A model generated the notes under the pieces. The model was given only the letters and a program-made list of their open reading frames with translations, searched no databases and was not told the origin of the DNA. The position numbers and the translations under genes were made by a program. A DNA stretch of 14,108 bases from Bacteroidaceae bacterium (GTDB lineage: Bacteria; Bacteroidota; Bacteroidia; Bacteroidales; Bacteroidaceae), in assembly GCA_028709135.1 (NCBI GenBank), contig JAQVXN010000020.1, positions 1 through 14,108 of the forward strand, in the 5' to 3' direction. The first letter of the stretch is position 1. Each line of letters begins with the position of its first letter. This document shows, piece after piece, positions 13,785-14,108 of the stretch.

Positions 13785-14108
13785 ATGGTAGAAACTATTA
13801 GAAAAAAGCTCAGTGATTCAGCTGGCGCACGTTGGATTGCGCTTTTAATCGTAGCCTTTACAATGATGATGGGCTATTTTATAACAGATGTCATGTCGCC
13901 TCTGGAGGATATGCTCGAAACGCAGTTGCATTGGACAAGTAGTGAATATGGCTTCTTTTCTGGTGCCTACGGGTATATTAATGTTTTCCTTCTGATGTTG
14001 TTTTTTGGTGGCTTGATTTTGGATAAAATGGGAGTGCGTTTTACCGGCCTGCTGTCTTGTTCACTGATGCTTATTGGAGCTGCCATAAAGTTTTATGCCA
14101 TTTCTTCT
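13785..14108 (+). CDS. Major facilitator superfamily transporter (5' part, cut by window edge)
   Basis: The first 108 codons are open to the right edge. The short cytoplasmic N-terminus (MVETIRKKLSDSAGARW) leads into transmembrane helix 1 (about 17-35, WIALLIVAFTMMMGYFITD). A polar loop and helix 2 follow (about 57-78, FFSGAYGYINVFLLMLFFGG). Then comes LILDKMGVR at 79-87, the G/DxxxDKxGxR-type loop typical of MFS proteins between helices 2 and 3, and the start of helix 3. The substrate cannot be told from this part. An AGGA lies too far upstream (about 20 bases) to be a normal ribosome site, as usual for this phylum. It follows the dcw terminator and is a separate unit. Confidence 0.85.
   Translation, partial: MVETIRKKLSDSAGARWIALLIVAFTMMMGYFITDVMSPLEDMLETQLHWTSSEYGFFSGAYGYINVFLLMLFFGGLILDKMGVRFTGLLSCSLMLIGAAIKFYAISS

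Overview
This window looks chromosomal and comes from a member of the Bacteroidota, most likely order Bacteroidales and possibly a Prevotella-like lineage. Three things point there. The division and cell-wall genes run murG-murC-ftsQ-ftsA-(yqeY)-ftsZ in the phylum's style. Start codons generally lack Shine-Dalgarno sequences. Copies of the Bacteroidota -7 promoter element TAnnTTTG sit upstream of most transcription units. The family-level placement is inference from protein character only.

Layout. (1) 1-63 holds a 21-bp tandem repeat cut by the window edge. 64-364 is AT-rich with no gene I can support. (2) 365-3045, minus strand: a PfkB-family kinase gene followed by an exported S41 C-terminal-processing peptidase, 35 bp apart, probably one transcript. 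(3) 3135-3306, plus strand: two identical tRNA-Asn(GTT) genes with a promoter in front and a rho-independent terminator behind. (4) 3343-4158, minus strand: a fluoride-response unit made of a promoter, a fluoride (crcB-type) riboswitch, crcB and an overlapping DUF190 gene. (5) 4306-4980, plus strand: an exported VanX/DdpX-type D-Ala-D-Ala dipeptidase. It converges, across a hairpin, on a minus-strand two-Gate-domain membrane protein (5091-6038). (6) 6228-6779: a DUF3332 lipoprotein. (7) 6946-13619: the distal part of the dcw cluster, with its own promoter before murG and a strong terminator after ftsZ. (8) 13785-14108: the first 108 codons of a major facilitator superfamily transporter, cut by the right edge.

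How they work together. MurG and MurC act in cytoplasmic steps of peptidoglycan precursor synthesis. FtsQ, FtsA and FtsZ build the division machine. The upstream dipeptidase acts on D-Ala-D-Ala, the dipeptide used to make the same cell wall. crcB exports fluoride and is controlled by an RNA that senses it.

The riboswitch is the most informative non-coding element here. It matches the known fold closely but has a C.A mismatch in the middle of its pseudoknot. Other points of interest are a perfect 26-bp palindrome inside murC, a dcw cluster interrupted at both its front (no ftsW) and its interior (yqeY between ftsA and ftsZ), overlapping divergent promoters between the kinase and the tRNAs, and a structured region before the MFS gene. 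I found no mobile element, CRISPR array or clear undescribed multi-gene system.
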